From Centropus unirufus (lineage: Eukaryota > Chordata > Aves > Cuculiformes > Centropidae), in the NCBI GenBank assembly GCA_013397695.1, contig VYZI01000192.1:741830-805829 (forward strand): DNA of 64,000 nt, read 5' to 3'. The notes below the pieces were generated by a model. That model was not told the origin of the DNA. It was given only the letters and a program-made list of their open reading frames with translations, and ran no database searches. The first letter of the stretch is position 1, and each line of letters opens with the position of its first letter. Shown here piece by piece: positions 37,235 to 50,300 of this stretch. The translations under genes and the position numbers were made by a program.

Positions 37235-40200
37235 CTGAAAAGAAGCTGCAACCTGGAATGCTGTTTCCAATGTTCTGTAATTTCAAGATTTTTCACTAAT
37301 TGAAGGATTTTAGTTAGTGCAAACTTTTAAAGAGAAGAGCACAAAAAAATCTGTATCCAAAGAGAAGAATAAATCTACCACTTGGCTGTTTTTCAGGTGA
37401 AATGAAACACAGAAAATGTTTCCAAATGTAAATGTGATCAGAAAGAAAACAAAACCAGACTGTTGCACATCATGGTGGCCACTTACATAAGATTTGTTCG
37501 TTTTTAGAGCACACATTTAGACTTTCTATATCTGTTAAAATATAAAAGATGTGTATTTGCTTTTTAGGTAAATGTATAGTGTGTTTGACCCTGGCAACTA
37601 GGCATTGGTCAAAAATGTGGTTATGGGAAGGAGGGGAAATATCTCTGCACATGAGTGTTCTGGAAACCAGCACTCGGATCCAAACTGAACCTCTTACACA
37701 GCTAATGACCTAACTGCTGTGATTTTTGCTGTAATAGCTTCCTGTGGAAAGGAATAGTTTTCCTGTGGAAGGTATTCCAGGGAAGAGGAACACCATGCAA
37801 ACGTGCAGTCTGACAGTAAAAATAATGTAGTTACCACCTGGGAGTTTTACTTGTGTGTGACTGCAAGGCCATCCCTGTCTCACAGCCTAGGTGGCTGCAG
37901 GCCATAATAAATTCATGACTTCCTCAAGATTTTTCCTAGTATGCAGCAGCACCTGGATTATGGACCACTTCTGCCCATATCCTTCTAGGTAACCAAGGGC
38001 TTCCAGAACCTCTGGACAACTTCTAAAAATGTCAGTGTATTAAGGAGTCCTGGTGTGACTCACTTAGCTCGCTTAGACACGAAGGTGCATCATTAGCAGT
38101 CACAGAATCCCAGAAGCATTTGAATGCTTGGCTCGGTGCAGGAAGCCCAAGGGCAGGGCCTATTCCAGCGTTTGCCAAGAGCACCACCAACGGAATTCTT
38201 GGCTGCTACACGTTACTCATTTGTATCTCTAGATGCTACTCTGCTTAAAAATAAATGAATAAGCACTTTACAACAATGGCTGCAAGGAATCCAGTGACAC
38301 AAAAAATAAGTAACTTTTATGCCATCTTTTGATGTTTGAGTTTTTGGGGTCTAAGCTTTCAAGCTGTTGTCAGTGTGTCTGGGGGCTGGAGACTGAGTTT
38401 CCCAGCAGCAGCTTTTCCAAAAGCATCAGTAAACTTTGGATCTATTGTAGTCAGATACTGTAGTATTTGTTACTGCTGTAAAGGGATGATCACCTTCCAG
38501 ATTGTGTGAGGAGGTGCATGGAAGCGCATAGAGGAACTGTAATAGCAGAAAGCACACTGAATGATCTGGCAGTGCGAGGGGAGTACAACCTGCAACCGTA
38601 AATCTCTGAGATAGGGTGGAAGAGAGATTAACAGTGCATGTGGGGTCAGACATACATATATAATTGGCCCTTCCAGGATGTCAGGTTGGTCATGATGTTA
38701 AATGTTGGTATCCTCCACTATATTAGAGCTCAGTAATTCATACTAATCTTTTCCAGCTGGTGGCAGTTATTAAAAAAGAATAAAGGGGTGGAGGATGGGG
38801 GTGGAATCCTTGCACTTAAGTAGTCAAATTCCGTTAGATTCTGATCAACCGCAATGTTTTAAATCACTTTTTGGCCTTGAAATATAGCATTGCATAGCAT
38901 GTGAAGATTTTAGCATTAAAAAAACCCACAAGGCTGGTATTTCCAGGCTGATTTGCTTAAGAAAAATCCCTTTTATTGTAAGAAAGATAGCTTAATAAAC
39001 TCGTTGCTCAGTTATTTGTTCACTCGATTGTTAATTCAAAGTAGATTAAAATTTGATTGTCTATTAAGGAAATGCACCAACTAAACCTTTCTGAGCAGGT
39101 TAATTTTTATTACCACAATACAAAGAGCCATATCACACAGCTTTGCACAGAACTCCTCAGATGCTGCTTTTGGACACTTTGTTGAGACTTTTCAGCAAAA
39201 CACCACGTAATGCCAATTATAAATGTCGCTCTTTATGACCTCTAAGCAACTGTATGCAGTATAACTTTTCATCCTAAACCAAGTTTTTACTATACAATGC
39301 CTCAGATTACTCAGTCACAGCTAATGCTTAAAAGTAAGCAATGTAGACATTCATTTCAGGTGACATTACAGAAACATTGTGCTAGGAGAACAACAGGCAG
39401 CAGCATTCCTCAGCACATTTACACATTCCTGCCACTCAGTAGCCAGCCTGCAGCAGGGCGTTTTTTTTTGCTATGAGGCACTAAGTTTTACTGGATTGAG
39501 TGACAGATGGAAGAAAGGAAGCCTGCAAGCCTCCAAGTTACTAGATAATGTGAATATAAAGGGTCTTATTAAATAAGTCCTACAAAAATACAAAGTTAAG
39601 CTGACTCAAGCTGCATGCTGAGGGTCAGACCACTTATCACCCCTTACAAGGAGCTTCAAGCTGATTCTCAGAGAGATGTGTTAGGCTAAGATCAGTTGTT
39701 AACACAACCATCTGCCCTATTTCTCTGTCAGACACTGCCTTCTAGTGGCAGGGAAAACTGATCGACCTGTAAATCATCATTTCAACTCCTGCAGTTATGT
39801 CTGACAGATTAAAATCGGTTTCTGCCATCCTATGTGAAGATAAAAAGCATGGTGGCACTGTTCTTCTGCACTTTGATTTCCTCAGGATGCTGAGGTGAGA
39901 AAACCAAAGCAAGCACCTGAACATATGGGCAGGTTTGAAGTAGCACGAAAGACAGTTCTGCATCCATCAGCCCAGTAGCTGACTGCTTCAGAACTGCCAG
40001 ATTGCAATGCCTTAATTTTGTCAGTGATTTTATTTTTTTTTAAAGGAATAAAAAGAGGGAGATTGATTCATGGATGGCAAATCCATGCAGGATTGCACAA
40101 GTATTCATTAAGGCTACTTGCCTACCAGCCTGGCCCAAACTGAAGATTTCCCAAACCAAAGAATGTAGCTCAGAACCTGTTGGCAAAGTCAGCTTAGCAT

Positions 40201-41687
40201 AGCTGTCAGTGCCTCCGCTCAAGTGGCACAAATTTCTTGTAGTAAGCAATAAACCACAATCTACCGATGCTTTCCAGTAAAATGCCTTGTTCTGCTCCCA
40301 CCTCTTCTTATCACAGTAGTGAAGGCTGTTACCATAAAGGTTTCTGGGCACAATTTAAGCTGACAGTACTAGAGGAAATGGTCAAAATGCTGATGGCCTG
40401 TGCACTGACCACGAAGCAAACCTCTCAGGAAATCCTCATATGGGATCTGCCTCCCTGTGGATTTCAGTCCCGGGAAGGAAGAGATGGACAGACACATGCC
40501 CTCAACTCTCTGTCTTATTACTGGAAATAACTTTCTCATGGGTAGAAGGAAAAAAAAAAGCGACAATTGAACACAGAGAGGCTAGTTCAATACATCAAAA
40601 CGGAGATTTTATTCCAGGGCTACTTGGAGAAGCTTGAAAATGAGAATTAAATTGAAGAAATGAACAAATCTTAACCAAGCAGAATTCTTAAGCCAGTAAA
40701 TAACAGAGCTGCTTCTGGAGCCTTCTTATAGTGGTGGTGGACTACAAAAGGAAAACAAAATTTAATTCCCAGCAGATCTTCAGGAAGATAAGATCAACAG
40801 AGGGTGTTCCTAGGCAGTGCTGTACTTTGGAGCCAAAAAGACACTGTAGCAATGCATGTCTTTTCCCAGCCTCTCACACTACCCAGTATCACCAAGGTGT
40901 AAGCCAAAGCACAGCCTGCGAAAAGTGTTCAAAGCACTCCCTTAAGTCTCCAAGGAATTTCTCCATCTCAACTTGACAAGCTAAATCCAGGCCTATTCCC
41001 GCTTTATTCTCTGATTTTATTACAGCCACGTGGAGAGAATGAATACCTTATGCCAAAGATGACACATTTAATTATGAAATGCAAGGGGGAACAGAGGGAT
41101 TCAAAGAAAAGCAGGCCTAACTCTACCTTTTTTTTGTAGCAATCCGTCCCTGCTCTCTGAGAAGGAAATGAGCATTGGGACGTCAACAGGTTGAACCTGC
41201 TCTGTATGGGAATCACCGCACTGGAATACATGCTGCATAAGAAACAGCAGAGCAGGAGTTACGCAAATGGTGTGCAAGCAGTAAGCCAAGACAATAGGAA
41301 CAGTCACAAAAGCCAAGAATGAACACAGGTAAATTAAAGCACTGGTAGTGTTGCCTGAAGAGCTGACAGCATCATGACCACACCATGGATAAGAGCATAT
41401 CACAAATGCAAAGCAATGACTGTACATTACAAGTCAGCCTGGCTCTGAGCCTTGTCAAAATAAAAAGGCTGCAGGGATCATGCAGTGCTGGTGCCAATCA
41501 AGAACCAGAGAGAAGATGAGTACATGGTGGCTAGCAATCCTTGACCTCTACGCCACCCCAAGTAATCCTGGTATCTGTGAGAAAATGATTTTTTTTTTGT
41601 TTACCCCTTCTTTATTGCGTCTTCAGACAATGACTTTTGCTAGATTTTTTTTGGCAAAGCAGAAGGAAAAGAAAACAAAGTTATAAT

Positions 41688-42236
41688 NNNNNNNNNNNNN
41701 NNNNNNNNNNNNNNNNNNNNNNNNNNNNNNNNNNNNNNNNNNNNNNNNNNNNNNNNNNNNNNNNNNNNNNNNNNNNNNNNNNNNNNNNNNNNNNNNNNNN
41801 NNNNNNNNNNNNNNNNNNNNNNNNNNNNNNNNNNNNNNNNNNNNNNNNNNNNNNNNNNNNNNNNNNNNNNNNNNNNNNNNNNNNNNNNNNNNNNNNNNNN
41901 NNNNNNNNNNNNNNNNNNNNNNNNNNNNNNNNNNNNNNNNNNNNNNNNNNNNNNNNNNNNNNNNNNNNNNNNNNNNNNNNNNNNNNNNNNNNNNNNNNNN
42001 NNNNNNNNNNNNNNNNNNNNNNNNNNNNNNNNNNNNNNNNNNNNNNNNNNNNNNNNNNNNNNNNNNNNNNNNNNNNNNNNNNNNNNNNNNNNNNNNNNNN
42101 NNNNNNNNNNNNNNNNNNNNNNNNNNNNNNNNNNNNNNNNNNNNNNNNNNNNNNNNNNNNNNNNNNNNNNNNNNNNNNNNNNNNNNNNNNNNNNNNNNNN
42201 NNNNNNNNNNNNNNNNNNNNNNNNNNNNNNNNNNNN
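41688..42236. other. assembly gap (549 N)
   Basis: Run of N in the intergenic region, 2 kb past the CDK7 polyadenylation site. The flanks are not G+C rich, so a repeat is a more likely cause than a promoter. Confidence 1.
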
Positions 42237-44110
42237 AAAAATTGTGCTGATTCTGTTTCTAATCTTACCCTGTATCCTACGTACACCTTATCTATGCACG
42301 CTGTCACTACCATTAAGAGCAAGGGAATTGTAGACCCTGACACAGGTAGCACCATTAATGAAGTCAGCAAGAAACAAGACTCACACATATCCTCACAGTA
42401 CAGAGCAGGCCTTGACCATACATGGAGTGCACAGGAATCCAAATGAATTGCAGAGTGGGAGCTGGAAGTGAACAGCTCCTAAATTTTTGAAGCATTGCTT
42501 TTTTTGACAGTCTGCTGTCGCAAAACATGACTAGATGCATACAAGACCTTTGTCTCAAAACAGCCTCTCTTCAATCTTAGTCTTACAGAGCACAGTAAAG
42601 CATGCTCTATATATTCAAACAATGACTGCCCATCTAACAGAGCACCTTCTCTAAAACTTTTGCCAGCAGGAGCTTAGAGGGTTGCTACTTGTTCTGCAGG
42701 AAAGGGTTTACTTCAGGGAAGGGTATTATATAGGCACAGCCTTGGACAAGGGAACGGTATTCTCAAAGCAGAGCTGGCAGAATACATATAGTCACTGCCA
42801 TGCAAACTCTAGTTGTTACATCCAGTAGGCAGGATACTGGATATTTCAGTGAATATCTGTCTTAGGGGCTGAAGCTTTCCAGGCTTTGAAGTCCAGTCAG
42901 ACTGCTGCCCTAGGTAAGTTCAACGCAAAAGTTTACAGCACCTCTGACTTTCTTTTCCTTACTCATCAACATTTTTGTACACATACCTCTGTAGCACTGC
43001 AGTTCCCTTAATACCCCAGCCTGTGTTCAGGATGACTGTGTTTGATTACACAGACTACACTGCTCTGACTAATGTTATTTGACAAACATTTTCTCTACCC
43101 TGTCAATTAAATCTCCCTAGGAAATTTAAGTTCCATTTTCAACAGCCAACACAGAACACAGCAGGGTATTGAGAGACTAGTGACTGTTCTACCTTAAAAG
43201 ATAACCATACTTCACATCGACTCTTGGTAGGAGTAAAATGAAGTAACAGAGGAGCAAGACGATAGTTACTCTTCCTCCTCAAGCCTCCAAGTCTTCTGCT
43301 GATACACTTACCACATAGATTACAAAAGAGAATGCTGAAAGCAGTTCACAGGTGGGAAAACAACAATGGCTCACCAGGTATACCTGAGATCTACTGCACA
43401 ACAGGGATGGGCATGTAGTTAAGCTGCATCAACAGCATCTACTGGCTTGTTTCTCTTCATTGTAGAAGTGTGGTTACCCAGCAGCCACTTTGCAACACAG
43501 CAATGCTGAAAATCAGGAAACAGAGCTGAGCCCAGTATCTGTACTATGAACTGTTCAACAGCCACAGCGTGAGAACAGGGCTGGTATAGTTTCCCCAGCT
43601 GCATTTCCCTCCATCTCTTATTGCAATCTTGAGGCTGTGAAAGAAACAGTATTTATATGGTCTCAGATAATTTCTCCTGGAAGAGTAGAGACTGCAAATA
43701 AATACCAATGCTTCACATTCAATCTGTGCATCACATTGTTTTCAATATAGTGGATATATCCTTGGAAAAATCTTAATGCATGACCACTGAGATAGAACAT
43801 GCAATGTTATTTCATTACACTGGCATATTAACTGGAATAGAAGAAGCACCCTGCCCTTCCTTTATAATGACAGTTTTCCTAACATATATTATATGGCTGA
43901 CAGACAATCATATGTACCACTTAAGCTTCAGGTGATAAGGCTCTATTTGCAGTTTTCCTCCTTAGAGTGTGCATCTGCACAGGACAGCGTGTGATTCAGC
44001 ATAAAGGGTTGCAAAATTAGTCTGTGTAAATCTGTATCCAGCAAGCAGTATCAACAGTTACTAGCTTAAAGCAGGAGTCAAAGTAATGAGACAGCAAACC
44101 AGAGAAAGGA
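42237..44110. other. intergenic sequence just downstream of CDK7
   Basis: No gene recognised. The plus strand from the gap edge to 42446 is open for about 70 codons in one frame, but the sequence resembles no protein known to me and lacks a visible start. Confidence 0.6.
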
Positions 44111-44133
44111 TTCTGCTTGTTTAGCTTAATACT

Positions 44134-44139
44134 TTTATT
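44134..44139 (-). terminator. CDK7: CDK7 polyadenylation signal
   Basis: AATAAA on the minus strand (plus strand tttatt), about 175 nt after the CDK7 stop codon. It implies a short 3' UTR with cleavage near 44110-44125. Confidence 0.65.
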
Positions 44140-44311
44140 CAGACAAAAAGAAGCAGGGTTAATAAAACCTCAGTTTCGGTGAGGAAATATTAAATTCACA
44201 TTTTTCATATGAAAATATCACAAAATAACCATCCAGTGACTATTACAGCGTTTTTTTCAGTGGTTGGGACTCAGGCCATTTTCACTCATTTTCATCCACC
44301 ATCCACAGCAA

Positions 44312-44337
44312 TCAAAAAATCAATTTTTTTGGTAATC
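44312..44337 (-). CDS. CDK7: CDK7 exon 12, terminal coding exon
   Basis: 26 nt of coding sequence ending TGA. Two bases complete Gly, then LPKKLIF and the stop follow, identical to the human C-terminus (human has one extra Gly). The acceptor is cacttttcag. It is easily missed because only eight residues are encoded, 3.1 kb from exon 11. Confidence 0.95.
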
Positions 44338-47300
44338 CTGAAAAGTGTAAATCACATTGTTACCAAAGTAAAGGGGTTCACTCCCCTCGTCAAGGTTTTA
44401 GTATTCATTTGATATATTGAGATAAGTTTACTCTGAGCTGGTTAATGCTGTTCACCGCAGCAGAAAGCATGATTTTTTCCAATGAATTTACGAAAGGGTG
44501 TTAGAATCAAAGACCACTTGAATCAGTACGGGTACTCCTAATGAGCCCCAAATTCTATAATTAAGTGTTAATTGCATTTGGGATACAGGTAAGCATTTCC
44601 TTGTGTTAGTACAGAAAGCTAGCCAGTTAATTCTACTTTTAAGCCTAAAGCAAGCAAGCAGTTAACCCAGCCCCACTATGCATACATTTTTAACGACTTT
44701 TTCTACATGCTGTCCCTACTCATCAACAAGCTGCCTGCATGCAATAAAAGACGTTTTAGTCTCTGCCCCATTCTTCAGCCACGTCTTTGTTAGTATCAGC
44801 CATAAAGATGGTGAGGGCAGCAGTACTTTACTGGTTCTATTCCAGATCTTATCCTCTCATTCCTTCAGATGCTGCTTATTTATAATGTAGGTAGAATAAA
44901 CCACAGCTGACTTCAGGGATGGATATGAAGCTTACTATGAAAGCATCCAACTGGCCTATAGGCAGAGGTGTCTTCTAAAATACAGACATTGTATCATGTC
45001 CATGAACTTTAAACAAATGCCCGAACAATACAAATTTTTTGAGATATGAACAGAATGGTACTTTTTTCCTAAGCCAAAGCAGAACAGTTCTGAAATCAGG
45101 CAGATTCCCTGTACTGCATTAATCAGGAAAATGTTTAGTCCTGTATCTTTTATGCTGTTTTGCAAAACTATGGCTCCACAGAAATTGATGTCCTAGGAAA
45201 GGAATGTTTTTGATTAAGTGAAGATGGACAATGATATCAACGTAGCATCAGTATCTCCACATATCTCACCAATCAGAAATAAGTTGTACCAATGGCCAGA
45301 GATGATGCAAGCTTAATACTTTTCATAGGCAGTCATCCATCTAGTGATATTTTTCCCCTGATGACTTTAGGGGATGCTTTTTGAGAAGTACAGCTCCTGC
45401 ACATTTAAGTTTGGTGAACAGACCCCACAGGCTACAGGGTTTTGTTCTTGTGGAAGCGCAGCAGCTTATGGGTATAGCATGAATTCTTCCTCCTGGCAGC
45501 CAGGAGCTCACAGTTTCTAAGAGGGTAACCCCATCAGGAATCACTCAATCCATTCTTCTAAGTTCCAGAGTGCTACCTCAATGGAGCAGAGGGAAAGAGA
45601 ATGTACTGCACAAGATGCAAGTACAGGCCAGCCTAAGACCTTCGGGAGATGCAATTTGTTTTTCTTTGAAATTTCTCTTGCATGTCTCCACCCTCAATAG
45701 CTATAGCAGCATGCAGTACTTCAAATTTAATTTAAACAAAGACTGTATGTAGGTTTGTTCTTCCAAACCAATATTCAGATTTTAACTTCAGTTGATAACA
45801 CCACGTAGGGACATCAAGTGAAATTCAGGGTAGCGGATTTGCTAGCTCCAACATTGGCTGTTTCTTTTAATGTTGCTTGGCACTAGAAGATCTAGCTTCA
45901 AGACCCTCAGGTTCTGTCAGGCCAGCTGAGATGGTAACAGAGGATAATAGATTTTCTGATGTGCTTCAAGAAGCACTTAGCGGAAGTGATGCTGCTTTTT
46001 ACACTGTTACTCAAATGTCTTGAAAAGTAGTGCCGATGTCCTAAATGCCTATAGTACAGCCAGTCTCAAAATTCCTGGCATTAAGCACACAAGTCTGATT
46101 TCTTCTTGCTGAAAATGAGACTTTTGGAAAGACAATAGAGCAATTAGTGTTTTAGCTCGAAACAGGTCTGGAAACTCTGCTTGTTGTCAAATACAAGAGT
46201 TCAAATGGTTAAGTCGCAGAATTCAAGAAAGCACTTCTTCCCCTTCCCTGTCCATTAGTTAACAGTCATATTTCAGGGCATCTACTGCAAAATAATAATC
46301 ATGGACCCTCATATGGTGTTGCAAAAGGAGCAATAAAGCTTCAGTTAATCATCTAAGCTATGGTACCTTGACAAGTTCACACATGTAAGCTGACCCATGG
46401 TACTGTGGTTAGCAGAAAGCATGCAAGTAGTCAACCGATCTTCTTATAGATTAGAATCTCGAACTAATTTAATTTGGCATAGACTAAGAAACAATAGGGA
46501 AGAGTGCCTAAAAATTAAGTTAAAACCCTAATAATGTAGCCACCTCTCTGAATTCCAGAGAAAATGACCCTTAATGGAAGCATCTCCATTCCAGAAAGAT
46601 ATCACTCACACAGAGTCTCAAATTGGGAATAACAAAAAGCTGATGCTAACCTGATAGCTACTAACTAGCATATTCCAGCTGCTAAGATGACCAACCCCAA
46701 GTTTAAGAACCAGTATTTTCACCTCTGCTAGAAATACTGAGTAGTTCAGTGTCAGATGTAGGTCTGGAGTTCTCAGAGCTTTTCTTGCCATGAAGATAGG
46801 AAGTACATACTACTGTTTGGGGAACACTTGAGGGTCCATATATAGAAGTTAATGTTAAGGAATAGGATTGCCTTTTAAAAGGGTCATAGAAATATGCTTA
46901 GTGTTCCTTAAGCAGAGTGGTCCTGACCGTTAACTTGCTTAGTGTACAAGAGAAAGAGAACAGAAATCTCTCTTCGGACCCCTATTTACATTCTGCACCT
47001 TTCAGGTGACAGGCTGATGTGCTATGTTTCTTTTCTGTTTCAACCCGTTTATTTTGTTTTAAGGTACAAAGTTAAGTTACTTCCACCTCAGTCAGATGAC
47101 TCAAAAAAAAAAAAAAACCAAGGCCCTCATAATAAACTCTAATTTACTGAGTAAATAACAGTGAAGCATATCACACTTCATTACAGAATTTAATGGAATT
47201 AGATATTTCTTCTAAGAAATAAGATTCATAAATGTCACAAAAGAGCCTTTTTTTTACCCTTTCTGTTACAACACGGAACTAAGTCATTCTCACCCTAAAG

Positions 47301-50300
47301 CATTTATGCTAAAACATAAATTATTAAAGGGTTTCAGCTGCTGCCCAGGGATATAGTTCATTCTTTTCCCGAAACACTGGAAGTATCCCATTCTTCTTAA
47401 GAACGTAGCTGCTGTTTTAAAACAAATGAAACATTAAAATGTTACCTTGATCCACTCCTTCTGTTCTTTTCCTTTTTAAATTTAAAAGTGAATTTTGCTC
47501 TTTTAGAGCTTCTGAAGGACAGTTGGGTCTTGGCAGTTGATTTCCTGGAGTGGGTCCTGGTCGGTTACTGAAATACTTCTGTTTCAATGCCTTAATGATA
47601 ATGGAAGAAAAATACCAAGTAACCAGTATAAAGCATCAGAACACCATCTATAAAGAGGTTATAATGAAATAAAGCACTTGCAATTGTGACTTCAAAACTA
47701 TGGGGGCACTGTTTCACTAGAAGGTAGCCTTGACGCAAATCAAAATTTTTGTGTTCTCAGACTACCACAGCACTCCCATTTGTAAACCAAGACATAATTG
47801 TGTGCTGTTATTTTTAACCAGTGCTTACACACCCTAACAAAACTCTAGACTACATTGCAGGAACACCTGAAGAAGCAGCAAGTTTCTTGCTCTGAAGAGC
47901 TTACAACCTGGATAGACAGAGAAGAGGATAAAAGAAGGAAGTAGGAGTAAAGAAAGATGAAAAGAGTATCTCTGACATCTTGACCAGATCCAGGACCTGG
48001 ACAACATCTGTTTTGTTAGCTTTTATGACAGCTCTTTTCCCAAATTTTCTTTTAATTGTGCTGTTTCTAAACTGTACAGTGTGAGAAAAATGGCAATTGA
48101 ATTAGAGCAGAAGAGACACAGAGGGTCTGGGTTGTTTTCATGTAGTGGTATTACATATCCTATTTAAGTTTTCCATAAATTGTGGGTAAGGAAAAGCAGC
48201 TAAGCTGACTGGCTAATTATTACTCTTGCTTATGTAAGTTACTCGATATTCAAAGCCAGCTATAAATCAAGCCAATACAGTAAGCAAAAGTAATTTCCTG
48301 CCTTAATCTGTGGCACTGTCCGTTAAAATAACCACACTAGAAAATAATATATATTAAATATTCAAATCACCTTCCTACAATATGACCTGTAGAATGACTT
48401 CATACACAGGAACTAGTACAAAATATGTCCCAAGCACAGCAGAAGTAATTATTTGGAAACTTATAGTGAAAGTTCTTAAAGAAGTTGACCAAAAAAACCC
48501 CCTGAATGTTCTCTGAAGAAGTTGTTTAGTAAGAAGATACATAACACATGCACTATTCTCCTTGTCTGATAAGGAATGGAGTCTTGGCCTTAAGGGGACA
48601 GCTCTGACTCTTCTGTAACAGTGTAAGGTGGCAGAAATAGTTTTGAAACTGCCAAATGCTCTCTCCTTCACAGCAGAAATTAATATTCTAAACTAGAACT
48701 TTCTATAAAATTTTTATTCGAAGTACTTCCCTTTCTCCTTATCAAGTAGTAGTCAAATTGAGGTCAGATTTACCCAAGTATAACACCCAAGAATATTCTT
48801 ATCAGAATGCTGGTTTAAATCACCACAGAATTTAATGATAAAAAAAATATCAAACTAAGTTTAAATTAAGTTGAAGAATAGACTGGTTGAATTGAGGGTG
48901 AAAACCTTTCAAAACCTATCAAGGCAATGAGATATGCTTTAAGCTTTCGGTGACTGAATTTTAAATGTCAAATACGATGACCGTCTGAAACATGACTCAC
49001 GCACCCTGCAGTTGTCTATCTTTGCTCTACATTGGGAATGGAGATGGTCAGTCATTGTTCATGCCTTTCAGAGATCTCTCCGTAAAACACCAGAAATATA
49101 TTCCTAGTACTTCATAGACAAACCTTTGTGACATTTTATTCCAAACTTGGCTAACTGGCTTCAAAGCACATTTACCCGATACTAACAGTGAGCTGATGAG
49201 CAGTAGGACCTAATGCAAGTGTACTATACCTGAGTAGCTGTAAACCTAGTACAAGGATTAAATGTGAATAAGCCTTGCAGAAGACTGAGTAAATCATCAC
49301 CAGCTGCACTGAAGATATGTTGAAGTGGCATTCCAGGGAAAGACTTAAATGTGACATAATCCGGAAGACTCATCATCCCCTTCAAAGACAAAAAAGGTAT
49401 GTTACATTTTTCAAGTTGGAAAGAGTTCAGCTTTTCATAGAACTTCATAAGGGTATCTTTCAGAAGAAAATTATTTTTTAAAAAATAATTTTTTTAAAAA
49501 ATACCCTGCTAATAGTTGGTCCCTGAAATAAAACAAGTATAGGAATAGTAGGTCATAAAGACTTTAAGTAACTTAGTTCTCTTACACTTGCCCTTTCAAA
49601 GTAGTCTGTCCTTCCCTTGTACTGTAGTGCTGACCAGTACAAAATGAAAAAGTGCTTATAGGGAAAGGAAGTGTGAAAGAACTTCAGAATGGGAGCAGAC
49701 AAATTAAGTAAAACTTTTCCCTTTTGCAAAATGACATGGTTTACAAAAAAAGCTAGTCAACATTTACAACACGTGAATAGTACACTGTTCTTCTCTTCAA
49801 AGTTAGCTGATATCAAGAGCATGTTGAGCTTCTTTTGAAAATGCACAACTGAAACTTATTATCTGGGGAGTGAAAGTAGGGAAGGAAAACATACCAAGCA
49901 GTTAAACAACAGATGAATTGCCTTCTTTTTTTCCTCTGGTAGGGATGAAATCAATCCCATTCAAATTACGTAATTAAAATGATTTTTTTTTTCCCTACAG
50001 TTCTTGAAACATACTAGTTTAAGTCATCATACGTCAGTGATATTAATACTGCAGTGAAAAATATGCCCAGTTATAACCTTTACAGTAAAGTTTTCAAGTC
50101 TTGAAATGCACAGACTTGCAAATTAAGTTGGAAATTAATAATTTCTGTCATACTAGCAGATCTGAGCTTTCTGTTCTTCACTTAACTCTTTACTTCCCCC
50201 CACCACCACCCCCCGCAAAAAAAGGGCAGAAATGTCACTGCAAAAGTCTTTGTGTGTTTCATTTAGAATCCCATAACAGAACTGTATGGGGCCAGTACTG

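Larger units (their letters stand above)
34946..41687. other. intergenic sequence between SERINC5 and CDK7, left part
   Basis: No recognised gene. Two exon-like stretches on the minus strand (36789-37024 and 37125-37234) are listed separately. A possible CR1 3'-end scrap starts near 38098 (gtcacagaatcccag). The CCDC125 gene that lies next to CDK7 in human is not seen. Confidence 0.6.

Noticed and set aside
38098..38200. Possible short CR1 3'-end copy beginning gtcacagaatcccag
   Set aside because: Only the first few bases resemble the CR1 terminus and the following sequence does not align by eye, so it is mentioned but not called.
47338..47405. Possible CDK7 last exon near 47390 following ttcttaag
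   Set aside because: The intron would be only about 55 nt, and the encoded end does not match any CDK7. The site at 44337 gives the exact conserved LPKKLIF end in phase.
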